A stretch of DNA of 64,000 nt, taken from assembly GCF_026409565.1 (NCBI RefSeq), contig NZ_CP112881.1:1-64000 (forward strand), read 5' to 3'. A program made the translations under genes and the position numbers. Origin of the DNA: Sneathiella aquimaris. GTDB taxonomy: Bacteria; Pseudomonadota; Alphaproteobacteria; Sneathiellales; Sneathiellaceae. The notes beneath the pieces were generated by a model. It worked only from the letters and a program-made list of their open reading frames with translations. It was not told the DNA's origin and searched no databases. Positions within the stretch are counted from its first letter, which is position 1. The number at the start of each line of letters is the position of its first letter. Positions 45,879 through 56,752 of this stretch are shown here, piece after piece.

Positions 45879-47207
45879 ATGTCACAGGAGACGATCTATG
45901 CTTTGGCCAGTGGTCGGGGCAGGGCCGGTGTTGCCGTCATCCGTCTGTCGGGACCGGATGCATTTACTGCTTTGGCAGCGTTGACAGAAGGCGCTTTGCC
46001 GCCGGTTCGACAAGCTACGGTGCGAAGTCTTTACAGTTTGGATAAGGCCTTTCGAATTGATCAGGCGTTGGTAATCCTGTTTAAAGGACCCGCCAGTTTT
46101 ACCGGAGAAGATGTTGTCGAGATACACCTGCATGGCGGACCTGCGCTGATTTCTGCAACATTTGACCAGTTTGCCAACCTAACCAATTTGCGGTCTGCAG
46201 AACCTGGGGAATTTACCCGTCGGGCTTTTGAACATGGAAAGCTCGATTTAACCGAGGCAGAAGGACTTGGGGATCTGGTTAATGCCGAAACCCACGCCCA
46301 GCATCAACAGGCATTGCGTCAGATGCGTGGTGAATTGGGGGAAATTTATACAAACTGGCGGCAGGACCTGATTTCCAACCTGGCTCATTTAGAGGCCGAT
46401 ATTGATTTTCCGGATGAAGACCTGCCAGAAGGAGTCGCCGGTGCCATTCGTCCTAAAATTAAGCAGTTGGAGAGTGAGATTACAGCCCATCTTCAGGATG
46501 GCAAACGGGGTGAAAAGATACGAGAAGGTCTGGATGTTGTTATTCTCGGCGCGCCTAATGTCGGAAAATCCAGTTTATTAAACAAATTGGCCCGGCGGGA
46601 AGCGGCAATCGTCTCTGATCAGGCCGGTACAACACGGGATGTGGTTGATGTTCATATGGATCTTGCAGGTTACCCTGTAACCATCGCGGACACCGCCGGT
46701 ATTCGGGAGGCATCGGACAGTGTGGAGCAGGAGGGCGTCCGGCGGGCGCGGGCGCGGGCTGAACTTGCAGATATCAGGATATTTATGACAAGTGCAGGGG
46801 ATCCACCCGTTGAAGAGAGCGACTTTGCTGATCTTGTAGAAGAGAACAGTTTTTTCATTATCAACAAGATGGATACTGTATCGGGCGATAAACCCCCGCA
46901 GATCGGGCGAGTTTTTCCCGTCTCTGTAAAGCAGGAGGAAGGTCTGGATCCTTTTTTGGAAGCTCTCGAACAGGAAGTGGTTCAACAACTCGATGTCTCC
47001 GGGGCACCGTCCCTGACCCGTCAACGGCATAGAGAGGCGTTGGAAGAGTGTGTTCAGTGTTTGCAGCGATTTGCAGTTGCGCCAGACCCGGAACTCGCGG
47101 CCGAGGATGTAAGACTTGCTGCGCGGGCACTGGGACGAATCACGGGGCGTGTGGATGTGGAAGACGTTCTGGATGTCGTTTTTGGTGATTTCTGTATTGG
47201 AAAATAA
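45879..47207 (+). CDS. mnmE: tRNA modification GTPase MnmE
   Basis: GTPase of 442 residues that, with MnmG, builds the cmnm5U34 modification of tRNA wobble uridine. The N-terminal folate domain starts ETIYALASGRGRAGVAVIRLSG. The G domain has GAPNVGKSSLLNKLA near 224, DTAGIR near 271 and NKMD near 330. The final CIGK bears the catalytic cysteine. Complete length. It begins the classic mnmE-mnmG-rsmG-parA-parB series. Confidence 0.96.
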   Translation: MSQETIYALASGRGRAGVAVIRLSGPDAFTALAALTEGALPPVRQATVRSLYSLDKAFRIDQALVILFKGPASFTGEDVVEIHLHGGPALISATFDQFANLTNLRSAEPGEFTRRAFEHGKLDLTEAEGLGDLVNAETHAQHQQALRQMRGELGEIYTNWRQDLISNLAHLEADIDFPDEDLPEGVAGAIRPKIKQLESEITAHLQDGKRGEKIREGLDVVILGAPNVGKSSLLNKLARREAAIVSDQAGTTRDVVDVHMDLAGYPVTIADTAGIREASDSVEQEGVRRARARAELADIRIFMTSAGDPPVEESDFADLVEENSFFIINKMDTVSGDKPPQIGRVFPVSVKQEEGLDPFLEALEQEVVQQLDVSGAPSLTRQRHREALEECVQCLQRFAVAPDPELAAEDVRLAARALGRITGRVDVEDVLDVVFGDFCIGK

Positions 47208-47220
47208 CCCAAAGCAGTGA

Positions 47221-47236
47221 TGTTTCACGTGAAACA
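47221..47236. other. parS centromere site between mnmE and mnmG
   Basis: Perfect 16-base palindrome TGTTTCACGTGAAACA, the ParB (Spo0J) binding consensus. It starts 14 bases past the mnmE stop. It lies within the mnmG leader and about 10 kb right of the origin. Confidence 0.93.
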
Positions 47237-47301
47237 TTCCCCTTTAAATCATGAAGTAACATTTGCTTTGACTTTTGGTTGGCAATTCATACATTGGCCC
47301 G

Positions 47302-49167
47302 ATGATGTTATATGATGTAATTGTAATTGGCGGTGGTCATGCGGGGTGTGAAGCCGCTGCGGCCTCGGCGCGTCTTGGGGCGAGAACCCTGCTTGTCACT
47401 CACAAATTTGACACCATAGGGGCCATGTCCTGCAATCCTGCCATTGGCGGACTGGGCAAAGGACATCTGGTGCGTGAGATTGACGCTCTGGATGGTGTTA
47501 TGGGGCGTGTTGCCGACGCTGCCGGCATTCAATTTCGTCTGCTTAATCGGCGGAAGGGACCGGCTGTACGCGGCCCGAGGGCTCAATCTGACCGCACATT
47601 GTATAAAAATGCCATGCAGGCTACCCTGCAAAACCAGCAAAACCTGGAAATTCGCGAAGAAGCGGTTGAGGACCTGATTGTTAAACAGGGAATAGTGTCC
47701 GGTGTGATCACGGCAACGGGCGAAGAAATTCGTTGCGGCAGTGTTATTTTGACCACCGGGACATTTCTTCGGGGCCTTATCCATATGGGAGAGGTTAAAA
47801 TCCCGGCAGGCCGGATAGGTGATCAACCATCAAATGGTTTGTCCGTGACGTTGGAACGGGCGGGTTTTGAACTTGGACGGTTGAAAACAGGCACACCGGC
47901 CCGTCTGGATGGTAAAACCATCGACTGGTCGCAATTGGAAGAACAGCCTGGGGACGAAACCCCAGTGCCTTTCTCGTTTCTTACAAACGAAATCACAACG
48001 CCGCAGATTTCCTGTCATATTACTCACACGACAGAGAACACCCATCAGATTATTCGCGATAACCTGCATCGTGCCCCAATGTATTCGGGTCAGATCGAAG
48101 GGACGGGACCGCGCTATTGTCCATCGATCGAAGATAAGGTTGTCCGCTTTGCCGACAAGACCAGTCATCAGATTTTTCTGGAACCTGAAGGGTTGGACGT
48201 GGACACTATTTATCCTAACGGGATGTCAACATCGCTGCCGGAAGACGTTCAGGTTGCCTTTCTGCAATCCATTCCCGGCTTGGAAAAAGTTGAATTCTAT
48301 CAACCGGGTTATGCCATTGAATATGATTTCATTGATCCAAGGGAATTAAGACCGACATTGGAGACCCGGCGTCTGAAGAACCTGTATCTTGCCGGGCAGA
48401 TTAATGGCACCACAGGATATGAGGAAGCCGCCGCACAGGGTTTGATGGCCGGATTGAATGCCGCCCGGTCTACAGGCGGGCAGGGTGCTTTTATTCTGGA
48501 TCGCGCGGATGCTTATATTGGTGTGATGATTGATGATCTGGTGACACGGGGAACAAAAGAGCCTTACCGTATGTTTACCAGCCGGGCAGAATATCGGTTG
48601 ATCCTGCGGGCTGATAATGCTGATGAACGATTGACCGGTCTGGGTATGGAGATCGGCTGTGTTGGTTCGGAACGTGCTGCCCGGTTCACCCTTAAAATGG
48701 AAACACTGAAACAGGCGAAGGCGCTTTTTGATGGGGTCTCCCTTACTCCTAACGAAGCCCGCAAGAAAGGGTTGAACGTTAATCAGGACGGTGTCAGGCG
48801 GTCAGCAACCGATTTGTTGGCTTATCCGGATATTGGGTTGGAGGAGATTGCGACTATTTGGCCAGAGACCGAACAATATGCACCAGAAATTCTCGAACAA
48901 CTTGCTATCAATGCTCAATATAGCGGATATCTGGAGCGTCAGAAATCGGATATTGCGGATTTCAGAAAAGACGAATCTTTGATACTTCCCAAGGAGTTAG
49001 ACTATTCTAAAATTGGTGGGCTGTCTGCTGAAGTACAACAAAAGCTTGTTGAAGTACGGCCGTCTACCTTGGGTCAGGCGGCACGAATTTCCGGGGTTAC
49101 CCCAGCAGCGTTGACGGCGCTTCTGTCTTTTGTTAAACGCGGTGACCATCGGAAACAGGCAGGATAA
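47302..49167 (+). CDS. mnmG: tRNA modification enzyme MnmG (GidA)
   Basis: FAD- and NADH-binding partner of MnmE, 621 residues from the chosen start. The Rossmann motif [14 protein letters not shown] is at the N-terminus. [26 protein letters not shown] near 48, [13 protein letters not shown] near 92 and [21 protein letters not shown] near 368 are diagnostic. A TTG 27 bases upstream (47275) would extend it to 630 residues; the ATG matches the family N-terminus better. A parS site lies in its leader. Confidence 0.95.
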   Translation: MMLYDVIVIGGGHAGCEAAAASARLGARTLLVTHKFDTIGAMSCNPAIGGLGKGHLVREIDALDGVMGRVADAAGIQFRLLNRRKGPAVRGPRAQSDRTLYKNAMQATLQNQQNLEIREEAVEDLIVKQGIVSGVITATGEEIRCGSVILTTGTFLRGLIHMGEVKIPAGRIGDQPSNGLSVTLERAGFELGRLKTGTPARLDGKTIDWSQLEEQPGDETPVPFSFLTNEITTPQISCHITHTTENTHQIIRDNLHRAPMYSGQIEGTGPRYCPSIEDKVVRFADKTSHQIFLEPEGLDVDTIYPNGMSTSLPEDVQVAFLQSIPGLEKVEFYQPGYAIEYDFIDPRELRPTLETRRLKNLYLAGQINGTTGYEEAAAQGLMAGLNAARSTGGQGAFILDRADAYIGVMIDDLVTRGTKEPYRMFTSRAEYRLILRADNADERLTGLGMEIGCVGSERAARFTLKMETLKQAKALFDGVSLTPNEARKKGLNVNQDGVRRSATDLLAYPDIGLEEIATIWPETEQYAPEILEQLAINAQYSGYLERQKSDIADFRKDESLILPKELDYSKIGGLSAEVQQKLVEVRPSTLGQAARISGVTPAALTALLSFVKRGDHRKQAG

Positions 49168-49175
49168 CCTCTTTA

Positions 49176-49781
49176 ATGAACGCTAACGAGTTTTCTAAAA
49201 TGACCGGTGTTTCACGTGAAACATTGGAGAAGCTGGAACGATACGTCACGCTTTTGGAAAAGTGGCAAAAGGCGATTAATCTGGTGAGTAACTCTACATT
49301 GGCTGATGTCTGGGAACGTCATATTCTTGATAGTTATCAAATACTGGATCATTTTAAACAGCCGACGGGAACCTGGTTGGATTTAGGAAGCGGGGCCGGT
49401 TTTCCGGCCTTGGTCATTGCAATGGCCTCTGATGTGGATATGCATGTCGTGGAGAGCGATCAAAGAAAATGTCTTTTCATGCGGGAGGTTTCACGTGAAA
49501 CATCTACGCCGATCACTGTACACAACCAACGAATTGAGAAAATTGAGCCGTTTCCAGCGGATTATATTTCGGCGAGGGCGCTAGCACCGCTTGAAAAACT
49601 GTTGGAATATTCTGCGCCATTTTCGCACCAAAAAACGCGTTTTTGCTTTTTAAAGGGTCAAGATGTAGATGCGGAATTGACCAATGCCGCAAAATGTTGG
49701 AAACTAACCTCTGATAAACACCAAAGTTTAACCAGCAAAGACGGTAGCATTTTATCCTTGAAAGAGGTAAGCCGTCTGTAA
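49176..49781 (+). CDS. rsmG: 16S rRNA m7G527 methyltransferase RsmG (GidB)
   Basis: SAM-dependent methyltransferase, 201 residues. The SAM-binding motif TWLDLGSGAGFPALVIAM is near 66-83, preceded by WERHILDSYQILDHF; SARALAPLEKLLEYS near 130 completes the pattern. Two parS sites are embedded in the coding sequence at 49208-49223 and 49487-49502 and both are read as Val-Ser-Arg-Glu-Thr. This is common in bacterial rsmG. It overlaps nothing and precedes parA by 15 bases. Confidence 0.95.
   Translation: MNANEFSKMTGVSRETLEKLERYVTLLEKWQKAINLVSNSTLADVWERHILDSYQILDHFKQPTGTWLDLGSGAGFPALVIAMASDVDMHVVESDQRKCLFMREVSRETSTPITVHNQRIEKIEPFPADYISARALAPLEKLLEYSAPFSHQKTRFCFLKGQDVDAELTNAAKCWKLTSDKHQSLTSKDGSILSLKEVSRL
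49208..49223. other. parS site 1 in rsmG
   Basis: Exact TGTTTCACGTGAAACA consensus inside the 5' part of rsmG, encoding VSRET. Confidence 0.92.
49487..49502. other. parS site 2 in rsmG
   Basis: GGTTTCACGTGAAACA, one mismatch from consensus (first base), again encoding VSRET. Confidence 0.85.
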
Positions 49782-49796
49782 TTCAGGGGCGGGGCG

Positions 49797-50600
49797 ATGG
49801 AAAATTTACCAATTGTTGGTTCTTCAAGGATTTTAGCAATAGCCAATCAAAAAGGGGGGGTTGGTAAAACAACAACTGCAATCAATTTGGCAACTGCGCT
49901 GGCCGCTGTTGGAAAAACGGTTCTTGTTATTGATATCGATCCGCAGGGAAATGCCAGTACGGGGCTGGGCATTGACCGTCATAACCGGGATAAAAACGTT
50001 TATGATGTTTTGATGGGGGATATTCAGCTCGAAGATGCGATTTGCCATAGTGCGATCCCGGGACTTGATCTTGTACCCTCTACAGCTGACCTAACAGGCG
50101 CCGAATTGGAATTAATCGAGATGGATCGGCGAAGCCATCGTCTGGTTGATGCTATTGGCAGTATCAAATCCTCTTATGATTATATCCTAATTGATTGTCC
50201 GCCCTCTCTTAACTTGCTGACCCTGAATGCACTTGTTGCCGTACAAGCGGTAATCGTACCGCTGCAATGCGAGTTTTTTGCGCTTGAAGGCCTCAGTTTG
50301 TTAATCAAAACCATAGAGCGGGTCCGAAATACCCTAAATCCGGATCTTGATATTCAGGGCGTAGTTCTTACCATGTTTGATAAGAGAAATAATCTGTCGG
50401 ACCAGGTTGCACAGGATGTTCGCAGTTATTTAGGGGACAAGGTCTATGAAACTGTCATTCCCAGAAATGTAAGGGTTTCAGAAGCCCCAAGTCATGGCAA
50501 GCCAGCGTTGATTTATGATATTCGCTGTGCAGGTAGTCAGGCTTACATAAAACTGGCAAGTGAAGTAATCCGTCGGGAAAAAAGGCTGTGCGCGGCATAA
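49797..50600 (+). CDS. parA: Chromosome partition ATPase ParA
   Basis: Deviant Walker-type ATPase, 267 residues, with KGGVGKTTTAIN at 19-30, DIDPQGNASTGLG near 46-58 and DCPPSLNLLTLNALVA near 132. Complete with Walker A', as in Soj/ParA of alphaproteobacteria. It moves ParB-parS complexes. It follows rsmG and is four bases before parB. Confidence 0.96.
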   Translation: MENLPIVGSSRILAIANQKGGVGKTTTAINLATALAAVGKTVLVIDIDPQGNASTGLGIDRHNRDKNVYDVLMGDIQLEDAICHSAIPGLDLVPSTADLTGAELELIEMDRRSHRLVDAIGSIKSSYDYILIDCPPSLNLLTLNALVAVQAVIVPLQCEFFALEGLSLLIKTIERVRNTLNPDLDIQGVVLTMFDKRNNLSDQVAQDVRSYLGDKVYETVIPRNVRVSEAPSHGKPALIYDIRCAGSQAYIKLASEVIRREKRLCAA

Positions 50601-50603
50601 ATT

Positions 50604-51569
50604 ATGAATATGGTTGAGCGAATGACTGAAGATACCGGAAAGAAAAAACTAGGTCGCGGATTGTCTGCATTGCTTGGCGATGATGCAGCCAGTGACTATT
50701 CTGAATTGGATAAAATCAGGGCTTCAAAAGAAATCCCGGTTGAACAAATGCATCCCAGTCCGTTTCAGCCAAGGCAGGATTGGGATCAGGAAGCCCTCCA
50801 GAGCCTTGCAGACTCTATTGCAGAAAAGGGTATTTTACAGCCAATTCTGGTCCGTAGGGACCCATCGGACGCCGGCCTGTTTGAAATTATCGCTGGTGAA
50901 CGACGCTGGCGGGCCGCTCAAATGGCACAGCTTCATCAGGTTCCGGTCATTATCAAAGAACTGTCGGATGTTGATAGTCTTGAAATAGCGATCATCGAAA
51001 ATATCCAGCGAGAAGACCTTTCCGCCATTGAAGAGGCTGAAGGTTATCGCCGTTTGACTGAAGAGTTCGACTATACGCAGGAGGTGATGGCAAAACAGTT
51101 GGGTAAAAGCCGTTCTCATGTAACGAATATGATGCGTCTTTTGTCTTTGCCGGAAAGCGTTCAGAAAATGATCCGCAGTGGTGAGTTGAGTGCCGGGGCT
51201 GCCCGAACCCTTGTGACGGCGGATGACCCTGAGAAACTTGCCAGAAAAATCGTCTCTGAAGGACTTTCTGTCCGTGCGGCAGAAAAATTAGCGAAGAAAA
51301 AACCCTCAATTAGAGCGAGCTCAGCGTCTCCTAGTACGAAAGATCAGGATACGCTCGCTCTAGAAGGGGATCTATCTGCGGCAATTGGCATGAAAGTAAG
51401 CATTGATCATAAGGGAGATCACGGTGGATCGATCTCAATTCACTACGGTCATTTGGATCAATTGGATGATATCTGCCGCAGATTAACACGCCAATCCCTG
51501 GCGGAAAATTCTGAGGAAGATCCGTTTGACGGAGATATTTCCTCTGCGCTCGACGAAGATTTTCATTAA
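50604..51569 (+). CDS. parB: Chromosome partition protein ParB
   Basis: parS-binding CTP hydrolase, 321 residues. The N-terminus GKKKLGRGLSALLGDD contains the ParA-contact LG-R motif. The CTP-binding/GERRWRAAQMA motif is near 92-101, and ENIQREDLSAIEEAEGYRRL near 132 followed by the helix-turn-helix at QLGKSRSHVTNMMRLL. Its targets, four parS sites, are within 9 kb upstream. The start at 50604 is used; a second ATG at 50622 is possible. Confidence 0.96.
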   Translation: MNMVERMTEDTGKKKLGRGLSALLGDDAASDYSELDKIRASKEIPVEQMHPSPFQPRQDWDQEALQSLADSIAEKGILQPILVRRDPSDAGLFEIIAGERRWRAAQMAQLHQVPVIIKELSDVDSLEIAIIENIQREDLSAIEEAEGYRRLTEEFDYTQEVMAKQLGKSRSHVTNMMRLLSLPESVQKMIRSGELSAGAARTLVTADDPEKLARKIVSEGLSVRAAEKLAKKKPSIRASSASPSTKDQDTLALEGDLSAAIGMKVSIDHKGDHGGSISIHYGHLDQLDDICRRLTRQSLAENSEEDPFDGDISSALDEDFH

Positions 51570-51601
51570 AAATCAATAGGTTAGTTTAAAGTCCGGTGAA
51601 G

Positions 51602-52624
51602 TTATCGTTTTCGGTTAGCGATGGCGACTCGAAGAAGGGCCCGCCGGCACAGGGTTTCATCCGGATAACCCGTTGTCTTGCAATCCATCTCAGCCTGTAA
51701 AATAAGCGAGAGGCAAGTGGCGAAATGTTGGCTATTTTTACGGGATAATTGAGCCGACACCTTCTGATGATTGAAAAAGGGGATTCCTGACTTTTTTAGA
51801 GCTTCTGAGGCCGAAATTCCCATATCGATGAAACTTGCTGCCTTATGCAACTGTTTTAACTGATTTTGGATGAGTCTTAAAAAGGTAATAGGCGATTCGC
51901 CAGAGAAAAACGCCTTATTCAACGATTTTTCCAAATGGTCGAGATTTCCCATCAAAGCGGCATCAATGACATCAAAAACACTTTCGGCCGAAGAATCACC
52001 GACCATTGTCTGTGCTTCATTCAGCGTAATCGGCGAAGTGTCTTTTCCTTTATACAGGACCAGCTTGTCCAGTTCCTGACGCGAAATCGATCGATCACTT
52101 CCCAAACTCTGGCGTAGATAGTCCACCACGCCACTTTCTGCAGACAGTCCTGCTTTCGAAAAAACTTCAGTGATGAGCGCCGAAATATCCTGCGCCTTGT
52201 CTCTAAAGCAGGGGATAACGACCCCATTTTTTTCCTTTGAAACCGCTTTCACCAAAGCAGAATCTTTTCTGATCTCGCCAGCTTCGATGACCAGCACAGT
52301 ATTTGAATAGTCGGCATCGAAAGCGGTTTTTATTACAGTTGTCGTCGAATTGCCCGCATTTCTAACCCTGACAACCCGTTCACCCCCCATCATGGAAATT
52401 GCATTAATCTCGTCAATTAGCTTCCCGGGATCTTCTGACAAACTGCTCGCGGGTATTTCAGAATAACAAAAAGGATCATTCAGATCAGGGATCACGGTTT
52501 GACATATTGCTTTGGAACGCTCTCGCACCAGTCCTTCATCCTGTCCGTAAACCAAAAAAATACGATAGGATTTATTAGGCGATTTGAGGTAAGACGCAAG
52601 CTGAGGGGCCTTGAACTCCACCAT
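51602..52624 (-). CDS. holA: DNA polymerase III delta subunit
   Basis: Clamp-loader delta subunit, 340 residues. Typical features are YRIFLVYGQDEGLVRERSKAI near 20 and SLGSDRSISRQELDKLVLYKG near 178-198, plus FLRLIQNQLKQLHKA. No complete ATP site is present, as expected. It is last of the leftward leuS-lptE-holA operon, three bases after lptE, and converges on parB. Confidence 0.92.
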   Translation of the reverse strand: MVEFKAPQLASYLKSPNKSYRIFLVYGQDEGLVRERSKAICQTVIPDLNDPFCYSEIPASSLSEDPGKLIDEINAISMMGGERVVRVRNAGNSTTTVIKTAFDADYSNTVLVIEAGEIRKDSALVKAVSKEKNGVVIPCFRDKAQDISALITEVFSKAGLSAESGVVDYLRQSLGSDRSISRQELDKLVLYKGKDTSPITLNEAQTMVGDSSAESVFDVIDAALMGNLDHLEKSLNKAFFSGESPITFLRLIQNQLKQLHKAASFIDMGISASEALKKSGIPFFNHQKVSAQLSRKNSQHFATCLSLILQAEMDCKTTGYPDETLCRRALLRVAIANRKR

Positions 52625-52627
52625 TGT

Positions 52628-53122
52628 TTAGCGAGCCAGATAGACGGAGATTTGCCGATGAATTTTTTCTGCCAGAACCAAGGCAGACCGGGTCCGGGCA
52701 TTTTTTTCAGCAGATAGGTTGGCAAAATCAGAGGTAACAAGGTTGAACGAAGATGTGGATTGTGCCGAACTTTGAAAAATAACGGTTTTTCCGTCCGACG
52801 CGAGAAGGGCAAAAGTCCCTTTCAAGGTCAGGTTTTTACGGTTTGTCGTATTATCCGGATCAATCGCCAGTGATTGGGATTCTTCTTTTAGATCAACGCT
52901 TAAGCGATAGATTGAGCGGGCAGGAACGCCCCTCGGTGTCATCAGATCCAACAATTCGTTGCGAACCATTTGTCCGGTTCGGCCTGAAATAGGAGCGATA
53001 TAGGTCGCCGCCAATTTTTGTTGAACTTCCGCGTTCTGAGTTTGCCGGCCGTAAAGGGGCTGAAAGCCGCATCCGGCCAGCGAAGTCAGAAATAATATCG
53101 CGATCAGAGGTCTAAATAACAA
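52628..53122 (-). CDS. lptE: LPS assembly lipoprotein LptE
   Basis: Outer-membrane lipoprotein, 164 residues, plug of the LptD translocon. The signal peptide ends in lipobox LAGC ([15 protein letters not shown]) and [21 protein letters not shown] is the LptE-like core. Its start overlaps the leuS end by 11 bases. In alphaproteobacteria the leuS-lptE-holA arrangement is common. Confidence 0.9.
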   Translation of the reverse strand: MLFRPLIAILFLTSLAGCGFQPLYGRQTQNAEVQQKLAATYIAPISGRTGQMVRNELLDLMTPRGVPARSIYRLSVDLKEESQSLAIDPDNTTNRKNLTLKGTFALLASDGKTVIFQSSAQSTSSFNLVTSDFANLSAEKNARTRSALVLAEKIHRQISVYLAR

Positions 53123-55676
53123 TATTTACAATCCGATTTGGTACGACGATGATCTTGCGAACGGGATTATCGCCAATTGCGTTCTGGACAGAAGTCTGAG
53201 CAAGCGCCAGTTCTTCTACTTTAGCCTTGTCTTCATCCTTGGCAACCTCAATTGTTGCCCTCAGTTTACCCTTAACCTGAACAGCGATGGTCACTTTATC
53301 ATCAACAATCAGTGCGGGGTCCGCTTTTGGCCAGGGATTATCAACAAGCAAGCTGTCGTAGCCAAGCTTTTCCCATAACTCCTCTGCCAAGTGGGGCATC
53401 ATTGGACCCACCAGATTGGTCATGATGCTGATCGCTTCCCGTAACGCCCATGCATCCCCTGCATCGCCTGTTACCGGTTTGAAATCATTAAGCGCTTTCA
53501 TGAATTCATAGATCCGGGCGATCGCATTGTTAAAATGCAGTTTTTCAATGTTATCGGTTACTTGGGCAACCGTTTTATGGGCTTCTTTGCGAATAGCAGT
53601 CGCCGCCTCAGAGAAAGTGTCTGGTTTTTCCGCCGTTTTTTCAGGCAGGTTTTCCAGATTTTCAAAGACAAAACGATAGAGCCGCTGTTTGAAGCGCCAG
53701 GCACCGGTGGCACCCGCATCGGTCCATTCCATATCGCGATCCGGAGGACTATCCGACAGGACAAACCAACGGGCGGCGTCTGCACCGAATTTGTCGATGA
53801 TTTCGCCTGGATCAACCACATTTTTCTTGGATTTTGACATCTTTTCGACGCCGCCAATGGTCACAGGCTTTCCGGTTTCAATATGAACCGGCTCACCGGC
53901 GTCATTGTGGGTGACTTCTTCAGGAAACAGCCATGTTCCATCGTCACTACGGTAGGTTTCGTGGGTCACCATACCTTGGGTGAAAAGACCGCTGAAAGGT
54001 TCATCATAGTGAACGGCTCCGGTTTCTTTCATCGCCCGTGAGAAGAAGCGTGAATACAGAAGATGCAGAATGGCATGTTCAATGCCCCCAATATACTGAT
54101 CAACTGGCAACCAATAATCCACGTCGCTGCTGACCACGGGATCTTCTGCCCGAGGGGTACAGAAACGCGCAAAATACCATGACGAATCAACGAAGGTATC
54201 CATCGTGTCCGTTTCACGGATCGCTGCTTTTCCGCAATTGGGGCAGGAAGTCTGCTTCCATGTGGGATGGTGATCCAGCGGGTTCCCCGGCTTGTCAAAA
54301 GTCACATCGTCTGGCAATACAATGGGCAGGTTTTCTTTCTTTTCGGGAACAGTGCCGCAGTCATCACAATGAACAACCGGTATTGGGCAGCCCCAATAAC
54401 GCTGGCGGGACAGGCCCCAGTCGCGCAAACGATAATTTGTTGTAGATGTACCAATTCCACCCTCATCAAGATGGGTGATGATTGCCTTTTTAGCCTCTTC
54501 AGTGGTCATACCATCGAGAAAACCGGAATTGATCATATGCCCCGGCCCAACATACGGCGTGTCAGTAATCGGCGTCTGTTCGTCACTGTCTTCGGCGACC
54601 ACCCGGATAACATCGAGATCGTATTTATTGGCGAAATCCAGATCGCGCTGATCATGGGCCGGACATCCAAACAGGGCACCTGTTCCATAATCCATCAATA
54701 CAAAATTGGCGACGTAAATGGGCAGTTTCTTTCCTTCGATCAACGGATGATCGGTGGTCAGGCCTGTATCCACGCCCTTTTTCTCTGCTTTTTCAATGGC
54801 TTCTTCGCTGGTACCCATGCGGTGACATTCTGCGACAAAGTCAGCAACCGCCGGGTTATTGACGGCCAATTCCTGTGTCAGCGGATGATCGGCTGAAATC
54901 GCCATGAAGCTGGCACCAAACAAAGTATCGGGACGGGTTGTATAAATTTCCAGCCCGTCTTCCCGGCCGGTTATCTTGAAAGTAACATGGGCCCCCTGGG
55001 ATTTACCGATCCAGTTTTCCTGCATCAATCGTACCCGCTCAGGCCAGCGATCCAGCGTCCCCAGACCTTTCAGCAATTCTTCGCTGAAATCTGCAATTCG
55101 GAACATCCACTGATCCAGTTTGCGTTTCTCAACCAATGCACCAGAACGCCATCCTCGCCCGTCAATCACTTGCTCATTGGCCAGAACAGTCATATCGACC
55201 GGGTCCCAGTTGACCCAGCTTTCTTTGCGGTAAACCAGACCTTTTTCCAAAAAGTCGAGGAACAGGGCCTGCTGCTTGCCGTAATAACCGGGGTGACAGG
55301 TTGCCAGCTCTTTGCTCCAGTCCAGCGACAAACCCATGCTTTTCAGTTCACGCCGCATATTGGCAATATTGGCATAGGTCCATTCTGCTGGATGAACGTT
55401 CTTATCCCGGGCGGCATTTTCCGCCGGCAGACCAAACGCATCCCAGCCCATTGGATGCAGGACGTTAAACCCCTGCGCCCGTTTATACCGTGCGACAACA
55501 TCGCCCATGGTGTAGTTCCGCACATGGCCGATATGGATGTTGCCAGAGGGGTAGGGAAACATTTCCAGTACATAATATTTGGGGCGGCCGGGATCAGCCT
55601 CCACAGCAAAAGTGTTCTCTTTTTCCCAGATGGATTGCCATTTGAGTTCAGTTTCTTTGGCGTTATAGCGGGACAT
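53112..55676 (-). CDS. leuS: Leucyl-tRNA synthetase
   Basis: Class I synthetase, 854 residues. HIGH at 48-51 within [16 protein letters not shown], a large editing domain with [15 protein letters not shown] near 250, zinc-type cysteines around CPNCGKAA, and [13 protein letters not shown] near 612. Complete. It starts the leuS-lptE-holA operon; the terminator before it belongs to the upstream DUF3576 gene. Confidence 0.98.
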   Translation of the reverse strand: MSRYNAKETELKWQSIWEKENTFAVEADPGRPKYYVLEMFPYPSGNIHIGHVRNYTMGDVVARYKRAQGFNVLHPMGWDAFGLPAENAARDKNVHPAEWTYANIANMRRELKSMGLSLDWSKELATCHPGYYGKQQALFLDFLEKGLVYRKESWVNWDPVDMTVLANEQVIDGRGWRSGALVEKRKLDQWMFRIADFSEELLKGLGTLDRWPERVRLMQENWIGKSQGAHVTFKITGREDGLEIYTTRPDTLFGASFMAISADHPLTQELAVNNPAVADFVAECHRMGTSEEAIEKAEKKGVDTGLTTDHPLIEGKKLPIYVANFVLMDYGTGALFGCPAHDQRDLDFANKYDLDVIRVVAEDSDEQTPITDTPYVGPGHMINSGFLDGMTTEEAKKAIITHLDEGGIGTSTTNYRLRDWGLSRQRYWGCPIPVVHCDDCGTVPEKKENLPIVLPDDVTFDKPGNPLDHHPTWKQTSCPNCGKAAIRETDTMDTFVDSSWYFARFCTPRAEDPVVSSDVDYWLPVDQYIGGIEHAILHLLYSRFFSRAMKETGAVHYDEPFSGLFTQGMVTHETYRSDDGTWLFPEEVTHNDAGEPVHIETGKPVTIGGVEKMSKSKKNVVDPGEIIDKFGADAARWFVLSDSPPDRDMEWTDAGATGAWRFKQRLYRFVFENLENLPEKTAEKPDTFSEAATAIRKEAHKTVAQVTDNIEKLHFNNAIARIYEFMKALNDFKPVTGDAGDAWALREAISIMTNLVGPMMPHLAEELWEKLGYDSLLVDNPWPKADPALIVDDKVTIAVQVKGKLRATIEVAKDEDKAKVEELALAQTSVQNAIGDNPVRKIIVVPNRIVNIVI

Positions 55677-55712
55677 GACTGTGGTCCGTTTTCTGCAAAA
55701 ATAATCTGTAAT

Positions 55713-55740
55713 AAAAAGGAGCAGCCCGACTTCGGGCTGC
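55713..55740 (-). terminator. Terminator of the DUF3576 lipoprotein gene
   Basis: On the minus strand GCAGCCCGAAGTCGGGCTGC forms an 8-pair stem with an AAGT loop, followed by TCCTTTTTAT. It separates the leftward lipoprotein gene from leuS, so leuS needs its own promoter in the 36 bases left, or readthrough. Confidence 0.9.
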
Positions 55741-55780
55741 AGAAAATTCGAGGACTTGTAAGGGTTGACGGCGCGTGCGT

Positions 55781-56329
55781 TTATTGACCTTCGCGCGCAA
55801 TCCGAAGTTCCCGGGCCCGTGTCAAAATGGCATTTTCCAGATTGGTAACGGTTTTTGGCGTTAGTTCAACTGGAACCCAATTGTTGGTTGTATCCAGATT
55901 TTGTTTAAAGGCAGAGACCCGAATACCATCCGCCCGCAAGCGCCGATCCAGAATATATACCGTAACCTTGAACCGTTCACCTGGCGATTCAGGTGGGGTA
56001 TACCAGTCTGTGATGATTACACCGCCGAAAGGGTCGGCAGATGACAGGGGCATGAAGGACAGTGTGTCCAAAGAAGCACGCCACAGATAACTGTTGACGC
56101 CGATGCCGCCGCCGCCCTGACCGTCCCGAAGGTCTTTATCCGTGCCGCCAAGGATCCCGCCATCCCCAAAGATGGTTTGACGCTCTTCCGGAACGCCTTC
56201 CTGGAAAACCCGATTGCCCTGACTTTCCGGGAAAGAGGACTCTGTTCCGAGATTTGCACCGCAGGCTGAGAGTCCGGTCATTGCCAGTAAACCCAATAAT
56301 GCATGCATGCGAAAAGAACGTAACAACAT
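55781..56329 (-). CDS. DUF3576 lipoprotein
   Basis: Protein of 182 residues with a lipoprotein signal ending [13 protein letters not shown] (Cys of LSAC). The mature part has [31 protein letters not shown] near 70-100 read in parts, and ends in [13 protein letters not shown], as in DUF3576 proteins. Function unknown; location probably the outer membrane. The ATG at 56329 is chosen because AGAGGA lies before it and it starts the signal; a longer frame begins at 56392. Confidence 0.88.
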   Translation of the reverse strand: MLLRSFRMHALLGLLAMTGLSACGANLGTESSFPESQGNRVFQEGVPEERQTIFGDGGILGGTDKDLRDGQGGGGIGVNSYLWRASLDTLSFMPLSSADPFGGVIITDWYTPPESPGERFKVTVYILDRRLRADGIRVSAFKQNLDTTNNWVPVELTPKTVTNLENAILTRARELRIAREGQ

Positions 56330-56752
56330 CAAAATGATATCCTCTTTACTATCCATAGAAAATTTGTCCGAAAAGGTTTTCCAGACCATCATATTTATAG
56401 TGGCTTAAAAATTATGGCGCCAGTCTAATGCAGCTTCCCAACGCGAACAATAAGGGATTGAAGGAATCTCGGTAGAATCCGGTGTTTTTTTGCGTTTTTT
56501 ATCAGGATTGGTGGGACCGGGGCTCTTGAAACAGGGATCTGGCTCCGTGCGCCAAGCCATCAAAAATCGGTTCTACCGATAGTTTGTGACTTTTTGAGCA
56601 CAGTCTGTCCAAATTTGGAAAAAGAGGCAGGTCCTATCGCTTGACGGTTGGGGGGGTAACGTCATTTACTCGGTCTCGGCTAACAGGGCCAAGTGCCTTG
56701 CGTCGTTTATTAATCTATTTCTCTAGCTTCTAATGAGCAGAGGGGAGACAAA
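56330..56752. other. Divergent intergenic region upstream of the porin gene
   Basis: About 420 bases without a gene. It should hold the lipoprotein promoter and a long porin leader. It has a perfect 6-base inverted repeat ATCGGT/ACCGAT at 56566-56580. CGGTAGAA at 56470-56477 is complementary to TTCTACCG at 56571-56578, which could pair over distance. Long leaders of porin genes are often targets of small RNAs, but none is shown. Confidence 0.45.

Noticed and set aside
46578-47237. 219-codon leftward frame opposite mnmE
   Set aside because: Antisense to the intact MnmE GTPase domain; no independent support.
54267-55787. Long rightward frames (209 and 266 codons) opposite leuS
   Set aside because: They are antisense shadows of a complete leucyl-tRNA synthetase and have no domain pattern.
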